From assembly GCA_025360785.1 (NCBI GenBank), contig JANYBN010000206.1:1-45311 (forward strand): DNA of 45,311 nt, written 5' to 3'. The notes beneath the pieces are model-generated. The model was not told the DNA's origin. It did not search any database and saw only the letters and a program-made list of their open reading frames with translations. The DNA comes from Geobacter sp. Its GTDB lineage: Bacteria > Desulfobacterota > Desulfuromonadia > Geobacterales > Pseudopelobacteraceae. Both the position numbers and the translations under genes were made by a program. Positions 1 to 11,300 of the stretch are shown here, piece by piece. The stretch's first letter is position 1. Each line of letters opens with the position of its first letter.

Positions 1-142
1 TGAGATGGTAATGCCTGGTGACAATGTTGCAATGACAATCAACCTGATTACCCCGATTGCTATGGACGAAGGTCTTCGCTTTGCTATCCGCGAAGGCGGC
101 CGTACTGTCGGCGCAGGCGTTGTAGCTTCAATTATTGAATAG
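1..142 (+). CDS. tuf: Elongation factor Tu, C-terminal end (partial)
   Basis: The window opens inside this gene; only the last 46 codons are present, ending at TAG 140-142. The peptide ends in GRTVGAGVV followed by ASIIE, the conserved close of EF-Tu domain 3. EF-Tu is the GTPase that delivers aminoacyl-tRNA to the ribosome in the cytoplasm. The G domain lies outside the window, so GTP-binding motifs cannot be checked. The following order, rpmG, tRNA-Trp, secE, nusG, is the familiar layout downstream of a tuf copy, which supports the call. Confidence 0.95.
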   Translation, partial: EMVMPGDNVAMTINLITPIAMDEGLRFAIREGGRTVGAGVVASIIE

Positions 143-207
143 ATAGTTAGTATGTGGGCGTGACAATAGTCAGTGTCTGCTGATTTCATACAAAAGGATG
201 CACATTT

Positions 208-357
208 ATGAGAGATATCATCACACTTGGCTGTACTGAGTGTAAGCAGAGAAATTACACCACTACAAAGAACAAAAGAACTACACCTGGTAAACTTGAA
301 TTCAACAAGTTTTGTCGTTTCTGTCGCAAACACACTCCTCACAAGGAAACCAAGTAG
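208..357 (+). CDS. rpmG: 50S ribosomal protein L33
   Basis: A 49-residue protein of normal L33 length, starting with ATG at 208 after an AAAGGA-type ribosome binding site near 192-197. It has the zinc-ribbon form of L33, with cysteine pairs C9-x2-C12 and C36-x2-C39, so it should bind Zn and not be the Cys-free paralogue used under zinc limitation. The N-terminal [12 protein letters not shown] and the basic C-terminus are typical. L33 sits near the E-site of the large subunit. It lies between tuf and tRNA-Trp, the usual position ahead of secE-nusG. Confidence 0.95.
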   Translation: MRDIITLGCTECKQRNYTTTKNKRTTPGKLEFNKFCRFCRKHTPHKETK

Positions 358-381
358 CCCGAACCGATTGTTGCGCGGTAC

Positions 382-458
382 AGGCCAGTAGCTCTAACTG
401 GTAGAGCGCCGGTCTCCAAAACCGGATGTTGGGGGTTCGAATCCCTCCTGGCCTGCCA
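382..458 (+). tRNA. tRNA-Trp (CCA)
   Basis: The sequence folds as a full cloverleaf. The acceptor arm AGGCCAG (382-388) pairs with CTGGCCT (448-454), followed by discriminator G455 and an encoded CCA at 456-458. The anticodon stem CCGGT/ACCGG encloses loop CTCCAAA with anticodon CCA at 416-418, which reads UGG (Trp). The T arm contains GGTTCGAATCC. It sits between rpmG and secE and is probably part of the same transcript. Confidence 0.97.
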
Positions 459-537
459 TTATTCGGTTGTTTTCCCTTATCGGGGATCATTCGAAAACAA
501 TAGGCGGTTAATCGAAGTAACTGCCAGGAGTCATAGT

Positions 538-720
538 GTGCAAAATATCACAGCTTTTTTTGAATCAGTAAAGCTTGAACTTGAAAAAGTTACATGGCCA
601 ACACGTAAAGAGACAATTGCAACGACAGGTGTCGTTATTGTTATTGTTGTGCTGATTTCATTTTATCTTGGTGCTTGCGATCTCATCCTGGCCAAGCTGT
701 TACGTCTGATATTAGGATAA
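538..720 (+). CDS. secE: Protein translocase subunit SecE
   Basis: A 60-residue protein, the short single-span form of SecE common outside the enterobacteria. The start is GTG at 538, after CAGGAG near 525-530. The amphipathic N-terminal helix (about residues 5-30, with [14 protein letters not shown]) is the conserved SecE signature, followed by one hydrophobic membrane helix (about 31-55). SecE clamps the SecY channel in the inner membrane. The gene runs straight into nusG, with its stop only 11 bases before the nusG start, as in most bacteria. Confidence 0.95.
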   Translation: MQNITAFFESVKLELEKVTWPTRKETIATTGVVIVIVVLISFYLGACDLILAKLLRLILG

Positions 721-731
721 AGGGTCCAGAT

Positions 732-1259
732 ATGTCCATGAAATGGTATGGTGTACATACATATTCCAGCTTTGAGAACAAGGTTCGTCTGAATTTACTT
801 GAGACAATCAAAAATGAGCGCATGGAAAGTTTCTTTGAGGAGATACTTATCCCTTGTGAAACCGTTGTAGAGCTTAAAAAAGGTGAGAAGAAAACGTCAT
901 CAAGAAAGTTTTTCCCAGGATATATTCTGGTAAAAATGGAGTTGACTGACGAGACATGGCATCTTGTGAAGGAAACCGCCAAGGTAACTGGATTTGTTGG
1001 CGGCAATACGCCCTTCCCTATTGCCGATGAAGAAGTGGATAAAATTACCCGCCGCATGGAAGAAGGCGCAGAAAAACCCCGGCCTAAAGTTTTATTTGAA
1101 GTCGGAGAAACGGTACGAGTTATCGATGGCCCGTTTCTTAACTTCTCAGGGGTAGTTGAAGATGTCAAGCCGGACAAAGGCAAACTTCGCGTGACTGTTA
1201 CGATTTTCGGGCGTGCAACTCCTGTTGAGCTTGAATTCATGCAGGTTGAAAAGAACTAA
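732..1259 (+). CDS. nusG: Transcription termination/antitermination protein NusG
   Basis: A 175-residue protein beginning [12 protein letters not shown]. The frame is open upstream to 675 inside secE, but ATG 732 has an AAAGGG site at about 719-724 and gives the normal N-terminus; ATG 738 is a possible alternative. The N-terminal NGN domain (about 1-120) binds the RNA polymerase clamp. The C-terminal KOW domain (about 122-175) contains the [11 protein letters not shown] and FSGVVEDV motifs that contact Rho or S10. NusG suppresses pausing and links transcription to translation. It is followed by rplK in the standard order. Confidence 0.97.
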   Translation: MSMKWYGVHTYSSFENKVRLNLLETIKNERMESFFEEILIPCETVVELKKGEKKTSSRKFFPGYILVKMELTDETWHLVKETAKVTGFVGGNTPFPIADEEVDKITRRMEEGAEKPRPKVLFEVGETVRVIDGPFLNFSGVVEDVKPDKGKLRVTVTIFGRATPVELEFMQVEKN

Positions 1260-1322
1260 TTACTAAACCCGTCATTTCATTAGACAGATGACAGGCATAT
1301 GTGTATTTAAAGGAGCACTTTT

Positions 1323-1745
1323 ATGGCAAAGAAGATAACCGGTTACATCAAATTACAGGTTCCCGCAGGGAAAGCAAATCCTTCGCCACCAATCGGGCCC
1401 GCCCTCGGCCAGCATGGTGTCAACATCATGGAATTCTGCAAAGCATTCAATGCTAAAACTCAGGCCGATGAGGGTACTATCACTCCAGTTGTAATTACTG
1501 TGTATGCTGACAGATCATTCACATTTATTACCAAGACGCCACCGGCTCCTGTGCTGATTAAGAAGGCATTGGATCTTAAGAGCGGATCGGCTGTACCAAA
1601 TAAAACTAAAGTGGGAAAACTTACCAAAGCTCAGGTTGAAGAGATTGCTAAAAAGAAAATGCCTGACCTCAATGCTGCTTCACTGGAAGCAGCAATGAGG
1701 ACAATTGAAGGTACTGCCCGCTCAATGGGCGTTGATATTGCCTAA
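1323..1745 (+). CDS. rplK: 50S ribosomal protein L11
   Basis: A 140-residue protein of normal L11 length, with AAAGGAGC about 8 bases before ATG 1323. The N-terminal region has the proline-rich [20 protein letters not shown] signature; the C-terminal domain (about 75-140) binds 23S rRNA at the GTPase-associated centre. L11 acts with L10 and L7/L12 in recruiting translation factors and in sensing uncharged tRNA for the RelA response. rplA follows 44 bases later, forming the usual L11-L1 pair. Confidence 0.97.
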   Translation: MAKKITGYIKLQVPAGKANPSPPIGPALGQHGVNIMEFCKAFNAKTQADEGTITPVVITVYADRSFTFITKTPPAPVLIKKALDLKSGSAVPNKTKVGKLTKAQVEEIAKKKMPDLNAASLEAAMRTIEGTARSMGVDIA

Positions 1746-1789
1746 TCGAAACACTATCTATTAATCAAGATCCTTAGAGAGGTTGTACC

Positions 1790-2491
1790 ATGTCAAAAAG
1801 CGCAAAGAAACACTCTGAAGCAATGTCAAAGATTGACAGAAACAAGGTTTATCAACTTGGGACTGCCGTTGATGTTGTGAAGCAGACCGCTTATGCAAAA
1901 TTTGATGAGACTGTCGATGTTGCTGTAAAATTAGGTGTTGATCCACGGCACGCCGACCAAATGGTTCGTGGTGCAGTTGTTCTTCCTAACGGACTCGGTA
2001 AAAACGTACGTGTTCTTGTTTTTGCAAAGGGTGAAAAAGAGAAGGAAGCCCTCGATGCCGGCGCGGATTATGTTGGATCTGATGAACTTGTTGCCAAGAT
2101 TCAGGGCGGCTGGTTTGATTTTGATACGGCCATTGCAACTCCTGACATGATGGGTGTAGTTGGCAAAATTGGCAAGCTGCTCGGTCCACGTGGCCTTATG
2201 CCAAACCCTAAGGTTGGCACAGTCACTTTTGAGATCGGCAAGGCTGTGAAGGAATCAAAAGCAGGTAAGGTTGAATTTCGTGTTGAAAAAGCCGGCATTA
2301 TTCATGCGCCAGTCGGCAAAGTTTCTTTTGATGCAGAAATGCTCAAAGGTAATTTACTTGCTCTCGTAGAAGCACTTCTGAAAGCAAAACCATCTGCTGC
2401 CAAAGGCACCTATATCAAGAAAATTTCGATTTCTTCTACAATGGGAGCCGGCATCAATCTTGATATTAGTGATGTAACCGCGCAGATATAA
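1790..2491 (+). CDS. rplA: 50S ribosomal protein L1
   Basis: A 233-residue protein, the usual size of L1, with AGAGAGG at 1776-1782 ahead of ATG 1790. The L1 signature is present around [17 protein letters not shown] (about residues 128-144). L1 forms the mobile stalk that helps eject deacylated tRNA and in many bacteria represses its own L11-L1 operon by binding mRNA. The C-terminus ends in a [11 protein letters not shown] segment. It is followed by the L10 leader and not directly by rplJ. Confidence 0.97.
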   Translation: MSKSAKKHSEAMSKIDRNKVYQLGTAVDVVKQTAYAKFDETVDVAVKLGVDPRHADQMVRGAVVLPNGLGKNVRVLVFAKGEKEKEALDAGADYVGSDELVAKIQGGWFDFDTAIATPDMMGVVGKIGKLLGPRGLMPNPKVGTVTFEIGKAVKESKAGKVEFRVEKAGIIHAPVGKVSFDAEMLKGNLLALVEALLKAKPSAAKGTYIKKISISSTMGAGINLDISDVTAQI

Positions 2492-2505
2492 ATTTATATA
2501 GTTTA

Positions 2506-2620
2506 GCCAAAGTCAAAGACAGCAGGCGCGTGTCATTGCGCTTAATCCGGATAGCCGGACCTGCCGAGACTTGGGTACTGCAATTCTTTGCATTCCTGAC
2601 TTTGGCCGAGGCTCAGCCTC
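2506..2620 (+). ncRNA. Ribosomal protein L10 leader (rplJ autoregulatory mRNA element)
   Basis: The rplA-rplJ gap is highly structured. GCCAAAGTCA (2506-2515) pairs perfectly over 10 bp with TGACTTTGGC (2597-2606), closing the element. Inside, GCAGG (2522-2526) pairs with CCTGC (2560-2564), and TCCGG-ATAG-CCGGA forms a hairpin at 2546-2559. A further GAGGC/GCCTC hairpin lies at 2608-2620. This matches the known L10 leader, which binds the L10(L12)4 complex to repress translation or prolong transcription of rplJL. Position and base pairing are seen; the binding role is family knowledge. Confidence 0.85.
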
Positions 2621-2647
2621 ATATACCAAAAGAAAGGAGGAAGTCGC

Positions 2648-3172
2648 TTGAACAAGAACAGCAAACAAGAACTAGTCACTGAGATGCATGAGCGATTAAC
2701 ACGCGCCAAGGCTGTTTTTCTCGCAGATTTTCGCGGGATGAACGTAGGGCAGGCTACAACGCTTAGAAATGAGCTGCGGGCCGCGTCAGTCGAGTACAGA
2801 GTATTTAAAAACACTTTGTTTGATCTGGCTGCAAAAGGCACGGATATTGAGTGCATCAGCCCTTTCCTTGCCGGTCCAACCGCCGTAGCTATCAGCTATG
2901 ACGATCCTGCAAATGCTGCAAAGGTACTGAGCAAGTTTGCAAAAGATCCGCAAGGCAAGTTCGTGCTTAAAGCCGCTGTACTCAGCGGCAAACTGCTTGA
3001 CATCAAGCAGATCCAGGCATTAGCAGACCTTCCCTCGCGTGAGGTTCTCATCGCCAAGATGCTCGGATCCATGCAGGCTCCTGCAACCAACTTTGTTGGT
3101 GTACTTGCCGCTTTGCCAGGTTCGCTTGTCCGCGTACTGGACGCAATTCGCGTACAAAAATCAGCTAACTAA
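2648..3172 (+). CDS. rplJ: 50S ribosomal protein L10
   Basis: A 174-residue protein starting at TTG 2648, preceded by an AAAGGAGGAAG site at about 2633-2643. The N-terminal [17 protein letters not shown] and the [17 protein letters not shown] segment are typical of L10; the C-terminal helical tail (about 135-174) is where L7/L12 dimers dock. L10 is the base of the ribosomal stalk. TTG is an uncommon start codon, but no better in-frame ATG lies near the binding site. Expression is expected to be set by the leader just upstream. Confidence 0.95.
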   Translation: MNKNSKQELVTEMHERLTRAKAVFLADFRGMNVGQATTLRNELRAASVEYRVFKNTLFDLAAKGTDIECISPFLAGPTAVAISYDDPANAAKVLSKFAKDPQGKFVLKAAVLSGKLLDIKQIQALADLPSREVLIAKMLGSMQAPATNFVGVLAALPGSLVRVLDAIRVQKSAN

Positions 3173-3220
3173 CCCGTAGCAACTAATTTATTAAAAAATC
3201 ATATTCGGAGGATTCACCCA

Positions 3221-3598
3221 ATGGCTATTACTAAAGAAGATGTAATCAGTTTTATCGAAAAAATGACTGTTCTTGACCTTGCTGAACTCGTAAAGGAACT
3301 GGAAGAAAAGTTCGGCGTATCAGCTGCTGCCCCTGTTGCTGCTGCCGCTGCTGCCGGCCCTGCTGTTGCTGAAGCTGCTGAAGAACAGACTGAATTTGAT
3401 GTTATCCTGAAAGCTTGTGGCGCCAACAAAATTAACGTCATCAAAGTTGTTCGTGCTCTGACAAGCCTCGGCCTGAAAGAAGCAAAGGACCTTGTTGACG
3501 GCGCACCTGGTACTGTAAAAACAGGCGTTACCAAACAAGAAGCTGATGATGCACTTAAACAGCTTGTAGAAGCTGGCGCAGAAGCAGCTATCAAATAG
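3221..3598 (+). CDS. rplL: 50S ribosomal protein L7/L12
   Basis: A 125-residue acidic protein starting at ATG 3221 with GGAGG at 3206-3210. The N-terminal dimerisation helices (about 1-35) are followed by an alanine-rich hinge (about 38-58) and the C-terminal globular domain containing [20 protein letters not shown] and [14 protein letters not shown], which contacts EF-Tu and EF-G. Two to three dimers bind L10 per ribosome. The low-complexity GCT-rich stretch at about 3325-3380 encodes the hinge and is normal for this gene. Confidence 0.97.
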   Translation: MAITKEDVISFIEKMTVLDLAELVKELEEKFGVSAAAPVAAAAAAGPAVAEAAEEQTEFDVILKACGANKINVIKVVRALTSLGLKEAKDLVDGAPGTVKTGVTKQEADDALKQLVEAGAEAAIK

Positions 3599-3624
3599 TA
3601 CGCAGAATTGTTGTCTTTATGAGA

Positions 3625-3651
3625 GCCAAGGTCGCCCGGAGCGGCCTTGGC
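3625..3651 (+). promoter_or_regulatory. rplL-rpoB intergenic hairpin (attenuator or RNase III site)
   Basis: GCCAAGGTCGC (3625-3635) and GCGGCCTTGGC (3641-3651) form an 11-bp stem with one G-U pair and the loop CCGGA. The downstream sequence is TTGTGCTGTTT, which is not a clean T-run. In E. coli the same gap holds a partial terminator that sets the ratio of ribosomal protein to RNA polymerase mRNA, plus an RNase III site. The hairpin is seen; partial termination is an inference by position. Confidence 0.6.
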
Positions 3652-3754
3652 TTGTGCTGTTTCGGCACGCTTTTGCTGTCATATACTTCTGGTTTTACAG
3701 CAACTTATAACTATTTACCTGGATCCAGTTACGATACCCGCCAAAGGAGAAGCC

Positions 3755-6700
3755 ATGGCTTATTCTATTGCCAATAATCACCTCTTGCGTAAAAACTTTG
3801 CCAAGATAAAGAACATAATCGAAATACCCAATCTGATTGACATTCAGAAAGATTCATATCGGCGTTTTCTACAACAGGAAATGTCTGCAGAATCACGCTT
3901 GAATACCGGCCTGGAAGCCGTATTCAGGAGTGTGTTCCCGATTAAGGATTTCAGTGAAAGCGCTTCTCTGGAGTATGTATCCTACGCGCTTAACAAACCA
4001 AAGTATGATGTTGATGAATGTCACCAGCGTGGCATGACGTACGCTGCACCCATGAAGGTTAAAGTACGTCTTGTAATCTGGGATGCCGGCAAAGATTCTA
4101 CCGTTAAGGCAATCAAGGACATCAAAGAGCAAGAGGTATACTTTGGCGAAATCCCTCTTATGACTGATAATGGAACATTTATTATCAATGGGACAGAACG
4201 GGTAATTGTAAGCCAGCTGCATCGTTCACCGGGTGTATTTTTCGATCACGACAAAGGCAAAACACACTCTAGCGGCAAGGTTCTGTACTCTGCCCGAGTG
4301 ATTCCTTATCGTGGATCTTGGCTTGATTTTGAATTTGACCACAAAGATATTCTGTATGTTCGTATTGACCGACGCAGAAAAATGCCTGCGACCGTACTGC
4401 TAAAAGCTTTAGGATATTCAGTAGAACAACTTCTTAACTACTACTACAAAAGCGAAGAGATTTTTATCGGGGCTGATTCAATTACCAAAAGTATTGAACC
4501 CGAACTTTTAACACTTCAAAAGACATCCTTTGACGTGACTGACCCAGATAATGGTGAAGTTCTTGTCAAGGCGAATCGAAAGTACACAAAGTCCTCGATA
4601 AAAAAGATGCAGGAACGTGGCATTAAGACTGTTCCGGCGAACATCGAAGATTTACTTGGTCGTTATGCTTCATCTGACATAGTTGATCCGACCACTGGCG
4701 AAATTATTGTTGAATGTAATGATGAAGTTACCCTGGATCGTTTTAATGAAATTAAAGCACGTGGGGTAATCAGTTTCAAAGCTCTTTACATCGATAACCT
4801 GCACATTACTTCATCATTCCGCGATACATTGCTTATTGATAAAGTCAGCTCAAGCGACGAGGGTCTGATTGAAATATACCGCCGACTCCGTCCAGGTGAT
4901 CCACCTACATTAAAAAGCTCACTGGCACTTTTTGACAACCTGTTTTTCAACCCTGAGCGCTACGATCTTTCTGCAGTTGGCCGACTTAAGCTGAACTATA
5001 AACTAGGCCTTAAAGTCTGGCAGGACTGCATGGTATTAAACGCTCCATGCATGTTGAGCAGTGATGACATTGCCAGTTTTGAATCTCTCACAACTAAATT
5101 AGCCCAATCTAACGATCAGTTTTCACAGTATCTAATGATGAAACTACCGCCTGACCTTGCTAAAACAATCAAAAAGGTAGAGTCAGGTCAGACTGTTTCT
5201 GATAAGCTCAGGGATCAATTACTACTAGAACTTAACAATCTTATTCGTGACAACGATTTTTTCCTGAAAGAACTGTTTGCGACATTCGGGCTTTCTAAAG
5301 CAACCATTAAACTGTCTGAGGCAATTGAACAGGCTGGTTTTGATGAGAATCGTAGATTAATTGAAACTCTGCGCCGTAACAGAATGGTTTTTGAAGACTT
5401 ATTCAGTTCCGAAATCAAGATTGCAGTAAAGAATGACATTCTTGAAATTGTTAGATATTTAATTGAACTCAAAAATGGACGCGGCACCATTGACGATATT
5501 GATCATCTCGGCAATCGGCGTGTTCGCGCTGTTGGCGAGCTGCTGGAGAATCAGTATCGAATCGGTTTAGTTCGTATGGAGCGGGCAATCAAGGAGAGGA
5601 TGAGTCTGCAGGAGGTTGAAAACCTCATGCCTCATGATTTGATCAATTCCAAGCCTGTTTCCGCTGTTGTTAAGGAATTCTTTGGTTCATCGCAACTGTC
5701 TCAATTCATGGATCAAACTAACCCGCTTTCCGAGGTCACTCATAAACGCCGTCTTTCAGCGCTGGGACCAGGCGGTTTAACCCGCGAACGTGCCGGTTTT
5801 GAGGTTCGCGACGTCCATCCAACGCACTATGGCCGTGTCTGCCCGATAGAAACGCCTGAGGGCCCGAACATCGGTCTAATTGCATCACTGGCAACTTACG
5901 CACGAATCAACGATCATGGCTTTGTTGAGACTCCATATCGTATTGTCCAGGAAGGTAAACTGACTAACGAGGTCCGTTTCTTTTCCGCGCTTGAAGAAGA
6001 AGGGCATGCAATTGCTCAAGCAAACGCTGAAGTTGATGCTGACGGTCGCTTTATAAATGATTACAACTCGGCACGTAAAAGCGGTGAATTCATCCTGGTT
6101 CATCGTGACGAAATCGCACTGATGGACGTAGCTCCAATCCAGCTGGTATCGGTAGCAGCTGCTCTGATTCCATTCCTGGAAAACGATGATGCCAATCGCG
6201 CCCTGATGGGATCAAACATGCAGCGCCAGGCTGTCCCGTTGCTACGTGCTGACTCGCCTCTGGTTGGCACCGGAATGGAACGCATTGTTGCTCGCGATTC
6301 TGGGGTTTCCGTAATCGCTAAACACAATGGTGAGGTTGAATCAGTTGATGCCGCACGAATTGTCGTAAAGATAGATGAAAACGAAATTGATGAGAATGGT
6401 ACCGGTGTTGACATTTATAATCTGATCAAATTCGCACGCTCCAACCAAAACACCTGCATCAACAATAAGCCGGTTGTTAAAGTTGGTGACAAGGTCAAAC
6501 GCGGAGCCGTCATCGCCGATGGTCCATCAACTGACATGGGTGAACTGGCCCTTGGACAGAACATTGTTGTCGCCTTCATGCCTTGGGGCGGATACAATTA
6601 TGAGGACTCGATCCTCATCTCCGAAAAACTTATCAAGGATGACCGCTATACTTCAATTCATATTGAGGAATTCGAGTGCGTCGCACGCGATACAAAACTC

Positions 6701-8257
6701 GGCAAAGAAGAAATTACTTCTGATATACCGAACCTTGGCGAGGAAACCCTCAAAGACCTTGATGAATCAGGCATAATCCGTATCGGTGCAGAAGTAAAAC
6801 CGGGAGATATTCTGGTTGGTAAGATTACTCCAAAAGGAGAGACCCAGCTTTCTCCCGAGGAAAAGCTCCTGCGGGCTATTTTCGGAGAAAAAGCCGGTGA
6901 TGTTCGCGATACTTCACTCACTGTTCCTCCAGGCGTTGAAGGTACCGTTATTGGTGCCAAAATTTTCTCCCGCAAAGGCAATGACAAAGACTCCCGCACT
7001 GAGTTGATCGAGAAAGCCGAAGAGGATAAACTGCGAAAGGATGAACAGGACGAAATCCGGATCATACGCGATTCAGCTATAGGTAAGCTCAAACGGCTAT
7101 TGATCGGAAAAACATTGGCGGTAAAACTGGAAGACAGCAAAGGTAATCTTGTTCTTGCCAAAGGCAAACAGATCACCGAAGAATCACTTCAGTCATTGGC
7201 AAGCACTGTATGGAGTACCATTTCTGTAAGTGATGACAATGAAACTGATGACAAAGTGCATCAGATTCTTGAAACCCTGAACCGTCAGATTGACCTGATT
7301 AACTCAGTTTTTGAGGATAAGATCCAGAAATTGAAGCGTGGTGACGATCTGCCGCCAGGCGTAATCAAGATGGTCAAAATTTACATATCTATCAAACGTA
7401 AATTGCAGGTCGGGGATAAGATGGCCGGCCGCCACGGCAATAAAGGTGTTGTTTCACGTATTTTACCGGAAGAAGATATGCCGTATATGGAAGATGGACG
7501 GCCGGTTGAGATTGTTCTTAATCCGCTAGGTGTACCATCACGTATGAACGTCGGACAGATTCTGGAGACGCATCTGGGTTGGGCAGCAAAGGGCATCGGT
7601 TGGAAAATTGAGGATATGCTTGAAAAGCACACCTCCGAAGACAATTTGAAGCTGTATCTGAAAGATGTTTATGGTGACGACGAAGTAGGGTCGTTTATTG
7701 ACAGTCTTGATCGCACTGAATTACTTAAGGTTGCCCGTCGGCTACAACGCGGTGTTGCTATGGCTTCTCCGGTTTTTGAGGGAGCAACTGAAGCACAAAT
7801 CAAGGCAATGCTTGGAAAAGCAAATTTACATTCGTCCGGCCAAGTAACTCTGTTTGATGGACGTACAGGTGAACCATTTGACAACAAGGTAACAGTAGGT
7901 GTCATGTACGTGCTGAAATTACATCATCTTGTTGATGACAAAATCCATGCCCGTTCAATCGGACCATACAGTCTCGTAACCCAGCAGCCACTTGGCGGTA
8001 AGGCACAGTTTGGTGGTCAGCGGCTTGGAGAAATGGAAGTTTGGGCCATGGAAGCTTACGGCGCGGCTCATGCTCTTCAGGAATTCCTGACAGTTAAGTC
8101 GGATGATGTTTCCGGACGTACCCGCATGTATGAGGCGATCGTCAAGGGCAAACATACGTTGGAACCTGGTTTACCAGAATCATTCAACGTTCTAATCAAG
8201 GAACTTCAGTCCCTCTGCCTGGATGTAGATCTACTCGAAGGTGAAGAAGAACAGTAA
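3755..8257 (+). CDS. rpoB: DNA-directed RNA polymerase subunit beta, with lobe insert
   Basis: A 1500-residue protein. The frame is open from 3647, but ATG 3755 follows an AAAGGAGA site (3743-3750) and gives the normal MAYSIANNH start. The rifampicin region is intact ([20 protein letters not shown] near residue 650), as are the [13 protein letters not shown] and C-terminal [15 protein letters not shown] segments. It is about 130 residues longer than the roughly 1370 I recall for Geobacter. The excess lies at about residues 421-560 (5015-5434), between the [13 protein letters not shown] segment and [17 protein letters not shown], where relatives have about 11 residues. The insert is in frame, mostly helical-looking and codon-normal. 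The usual proteobacterial inserts (SI1-like near 290-330, SI2-like near 1115-1200) are also present. It is co-transcribed with rpoC. Confidence 0.97.
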   Translation: MAYSIANNHLLRKNFAKIKNIIEIPNLIDIQKDSYRRFLQQEMSAESRLNTGLEAVFRSVFPIKDFSESASLEYVSYALNKPKYDVDECHQRGMTYAAPMKVKVRLVIWDAGKDSTVKAIKDIKEQEVYFGEIPLMTDNGTFIINGTERVIVSQLHRSPGVFFDHDKGKTHSSGKVLYSARVIPYRGSWLDFEFDHKDILYVRIDRRRKMPATVLLKALGYSVEQLLNYYYKSEEIFIGADSITKSIEPELLTLQKTSFDVTDPDNGEVLVKANRKYTKSSIKKMQERGIKTVPANIEDLLGRYASSDIVDPTTGEIIVECNDEVTLDRFNEIKARGVISFKALYIDNLHITSSFRDTLLIDKVSSSDEGLIEIYRRLRPGDPPTLKSSLALFDNLFFNPERYDLSAVGRLKLNYKLGLKVWQDCMVLNAPCMLSSDDIASFESLTTKLAQSNDQFSQYLMMKLPPDLAKTIKKVESGQTVSDKLRDQLLLELNNLIRDNDFFLKELFATFGLSKATIKLSEAIEQAGFDENRRLIETLRRNRMVFEDLFSSEIKIAVKNDILEIVRYLIELKNGRGTIDDIDHLGNRRVRAVGELLENQYRIGLVRMERAIKERMSLQEVENLMPHDLINSKPVSAVVKEFFGSSQLSQFMDQTNPLSEVTHKRRLSALGPGGLTRERAGFEVRDVHPTHYGRVCPIETPEGPNIGLIASLATYARINDHGFVETPYRIVQEGKLTNEVRFFSALEEEGHAIAQANAEVDADGRFINDYNSARKSGEFILVHRDEIALMDVAPIQLVSVAAALIPFLENDDANRALMGSNMQRQAVPLLRADSPLVGTGMERIVARDSGVSVIAKHNGEVESVDAARIVVKIDENEIDENGTGVDIYNLIKFARSNQNTCINNKPVVKVGDKVKRGAVIADGPSTDMGELALGQNIVVAFMPWGGYNYEDSILISEKLIKDDRYTSIHIEEFECVARDTKLGKEEITSDIPNLGEETLKDLDESGIIRIGAEVKPGDILVGKITPKGETQLSPEEKLLRAIFGEKAGDVRDTSLTVPPGVEGTVIGAKIFSRKGNDKDSRTELIEKAEEDKLRKDEQDEIRIIRDSAIGKLKRLLIGKTLAVKLEDSKGNLVLAKGKQITEESLQSLASTVWSTISVSDDNETDDKVHQILETLNRQIDLINSVFEDKIQKLKRGDDLPPGVIKMVKIYISIKRKLQVGDKMAGRHGNKGVVSRILPEEDMPYMEDGRPVEIVLNPLGVPSRMNVGQILETHLGWAAKGIGWKIEDMLEKHTSEDNLKLYLKDVYGDDEVGSFIDSLDRTELLKVARRLQRGVAMASPVFEGATEAQIKAMLGKANLHSSGQVTLFDGRTGEPFDNKVTVGVMYVLKLHHLVDDKIHARSIGPYSLVTQQPLGGKAQFGGQRLGEMEVWAMEAYGAAHALQEFLTVKSDDVSGRTRMYEAIVKGKHTLEPGLPESFNVLIKELQSLCLDVDLLEGEEEQ

Positions 8258-8320
8258 AGAATTCCTGGCCGGAGTCTATATCGTCAGACATGCGGCTTCA
8301 AACAAACGGAGGACAGCATC

Positions 8321-11300
8321 GTGGAAGATTATTTCAGCTTTTTTGATAAACCAAAAGATCCACTCCACTTTTCAGCTATACGAATATCAATTTCATCTCC
8401 CGATAAAATTCGGGAGCGTTCTCATGGTGAGGTAAAAAAACCAGAGACTATAAACTATCGTACGTTTAAACCGGAACGTGACGGTCTTTTCTGTGCCAAA
8501 ATATTTGGCCCGACAAAAGATTATGAATGCAACTGCGGCAAGTACAAACGGATGAAACATCGTGGCATTATCTGTGAGAAATGCGGCGTTGAAGTAATCC
8601 CTTCAAAAGTGCGTCGTGAGCGTCTAGGTCACATTGACTTGGCAACACCTGTTGCTCATATCTGGTTTCTAAAATCATTACCTTCTCGAATCGGAAACCT
8701 GCTGGATATTACTCTTAAAGATCTGGAAAAAGTTCTATACTTTGAAGGGTTTGTTATCAGTGATCCAAGGAATACTCCGTTGCAGTTTTGCGAAGTAATG
8801 TCAGAAGACAAATACATCAAAATGCAGCAGGAATACGGCAGTGACGCATTTTCTGGCGGAATGGGCGCTGAAGCAATCCGTGAGTGCCTGCGTGCTCTTG
8901 ACCTTGAGGATCTTGCAGTTACGCTACGGTCTGAAATGGTCGAGTCTACCAGCGAAGCCAAGCGAAAAAAGACTGCCAAACGCCTCAAAGTAGTTGAAGC
9001 ATTCCGGCATTCCGGCAATAAACCGGAGTGGATGATTCTGGAATGCATCCCGGTTCTTCCCCCCGAGTTACGCCCACTGGTACCACTCGACGGAGGCCGT
9101 TTTGCGACATCCGATTTGAACGATCTGTATCGTCGTGTTATTAACCGGAATAACCGTTTGAAACGTCTTTGTGAACTGCAAGCTCCCGAAGTCATTATCC
9201 GCAACGAAAAGCGCATGCTTCAGGAAGCAGTCGATGCACTCTTTGACAACGGACGTCGCGGTCGCGCTATCGCCGGACCGAACAAACGCCCACTTAAGTC
9301 CCTTTCCGACATGCTCAAAGGTAAGTCAGGACGTTTCCGACAGAACCTTCTCGGTAAACGTGTTGATTACTCGGGCCGTTCGGTTATTGTCGTCGGACCA
9401 GAACTTAAGTTGCATCAGTGTGGTCTTCCCAAAAAGATGGCACTGGAACTGTTCAAACCGTTTATCTACAACAAACTTGAAGAACGCGGGTTGGTTACCA
9501 CAATCAAAAGCGCAAAGAAAATGGTTGAGAAAGAGCGCCCTGAAGTCTGGGATGTTCTGGAAGAGGTTATCAAGGAGCACCCGGTAATGCTCAACCGTGC
9601 CCCGACCCTTCACCGGCTCGGTATCCAGGCTTTTGAGCCGGTTCTAATCGAAGGCAAGGCTATTCAGCTGCACCCACTTGTATGCACAGCTTTCAACGCT
9701 GACTTCGACGGTGACCAGATGGCAGTTCATCTGCCGCTCTCGATTGAGAGCCAGGTGGAAGCTCGTGTTTTGATGATGTCAACAAACAATATTCTCTCAC
9801 CTGCCAACGGCAAGCCGATTATTGTTCCGTCACAGGACATGGTTCTAGGTGCATACTACATGACTCGCGACAGAATAAACGCCAAGGGTGAATATTACCG
9901 ACCTACTGAACAAGAGCTTATGGCGGGCATGAACGTTTCTGGCTGTTTTTCTTCCCCTGAGGAAGTCAGAATAGCATTCGATGCAGGCCAAATAGATATG
10001 CAGGCATTGATTAAAGTCCGCATGAAGAGCCTGGCTACTGATGAAAAAACACAGATGATTGACACCACGGCAGGACGTATTCTGCTGCGTGATGTCCTTC
10101 CATCTGCTGTACCATACTCAACTATTAACAAAGTAATGACCAAAAAAGAGTTATCGAACCTTGTTGACACCTGTTATCGCCTATCTGACAGCAAAGAAAC
10201 TGTTCTTTTGGCTGACCGTCTCAAGGAGATAGGTTTTAAATATGCAAACCTGGCAGGTATTTCTATCTGCCTGGATGACATGGTTATTCCGGAAGGAAAG
10301 CCGGCAATCATTGAAAAGGCCCACGAAGAGGTCACTGAAATTCAGAATCAGTATACAGAAGGTCTAATCACCGATGGCGAGCGCTACAACAAAGTTATCG
10401 ATATTTGGGCCAAGGCGACTGAAGAGATTGCAACCGAGATGCTTGACAACCTTTCAAAGGAAATTGTCACCGCACGTGATGGCAGCAAAATAGAAACATC
10501 TTCATTTAATGCCATCCATATGATGGCTGATTCCGGCGCTCGTGGTTCTGCACAGCAGATTCGCCAGCTCGCAGGTATGCGTGGTTTGATGGCTAAACCA
10601 TCCGGTGAGATTATTGAAACACCGATTACCGCAAACTTCCGTGAAGGTTTGACTGTTCTTCAGTACTTCATATCAACTCACGGCGCCCGTAAAGGTCTGG
10701 CTGATACGGCTCTCAAAACTGCAAACTCCGGCTACCTTACTCGTCGTCTGGTCGATGTTGCTCAAGATGCTATTATCACTGAAACTGATTGCGGAACATT
10801 GGACGGCCTAGTCGTATCTTCTCTTACAGAAGGCGGGGAGATTATTGAGCCAATCGGTGACCGTATTCTTGGACGTGTTGCCCTTGACGATATACATGAT
10901 CCATTGACTGATGAAATATTAATTGAGATGAATCAGGAAATTGATGAGTACCTTGTTAAGCGAGTAGAAGATGCTGGCATTGAAAAGGTTAAAATCAGAT
11001 CCGTACTTACCTGCCAGAGCAAACGCGGTATTTGTGGCAAATGCTATGGGCGTGACCTTGCCCGTGGCCATAGCGTCAACATGGGTGAAGCTGTCGGAGT
11101 CATTGCTGCTCAGTCAATTGGTGAGCCAGGCACACAGCTGACGATGCGTACCTTCCATATCGGCGGTACCGCCTCTCGTCACGCCGAGCAAACATCTCTT
11201 GAAGCCCGTGCTGATGGTGTGATCAAGTATATTAACGTAAATACCGTTATCAACAATGATGGGCATCACATCGTTATGAACCGCAACGGAGAGATCGCCG

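Noticed and set aside
683-1240. A 185-codon open frame opposite nusG
   Set aside because: It is antisense to a clear nusG, has no family features and no start site.
3647-3754. N-terminal extension of rpoB
   Set aside because: It begins inside the hairpin region and lacks a binding site; ATG 3755 has a strong one and gives the normal start.
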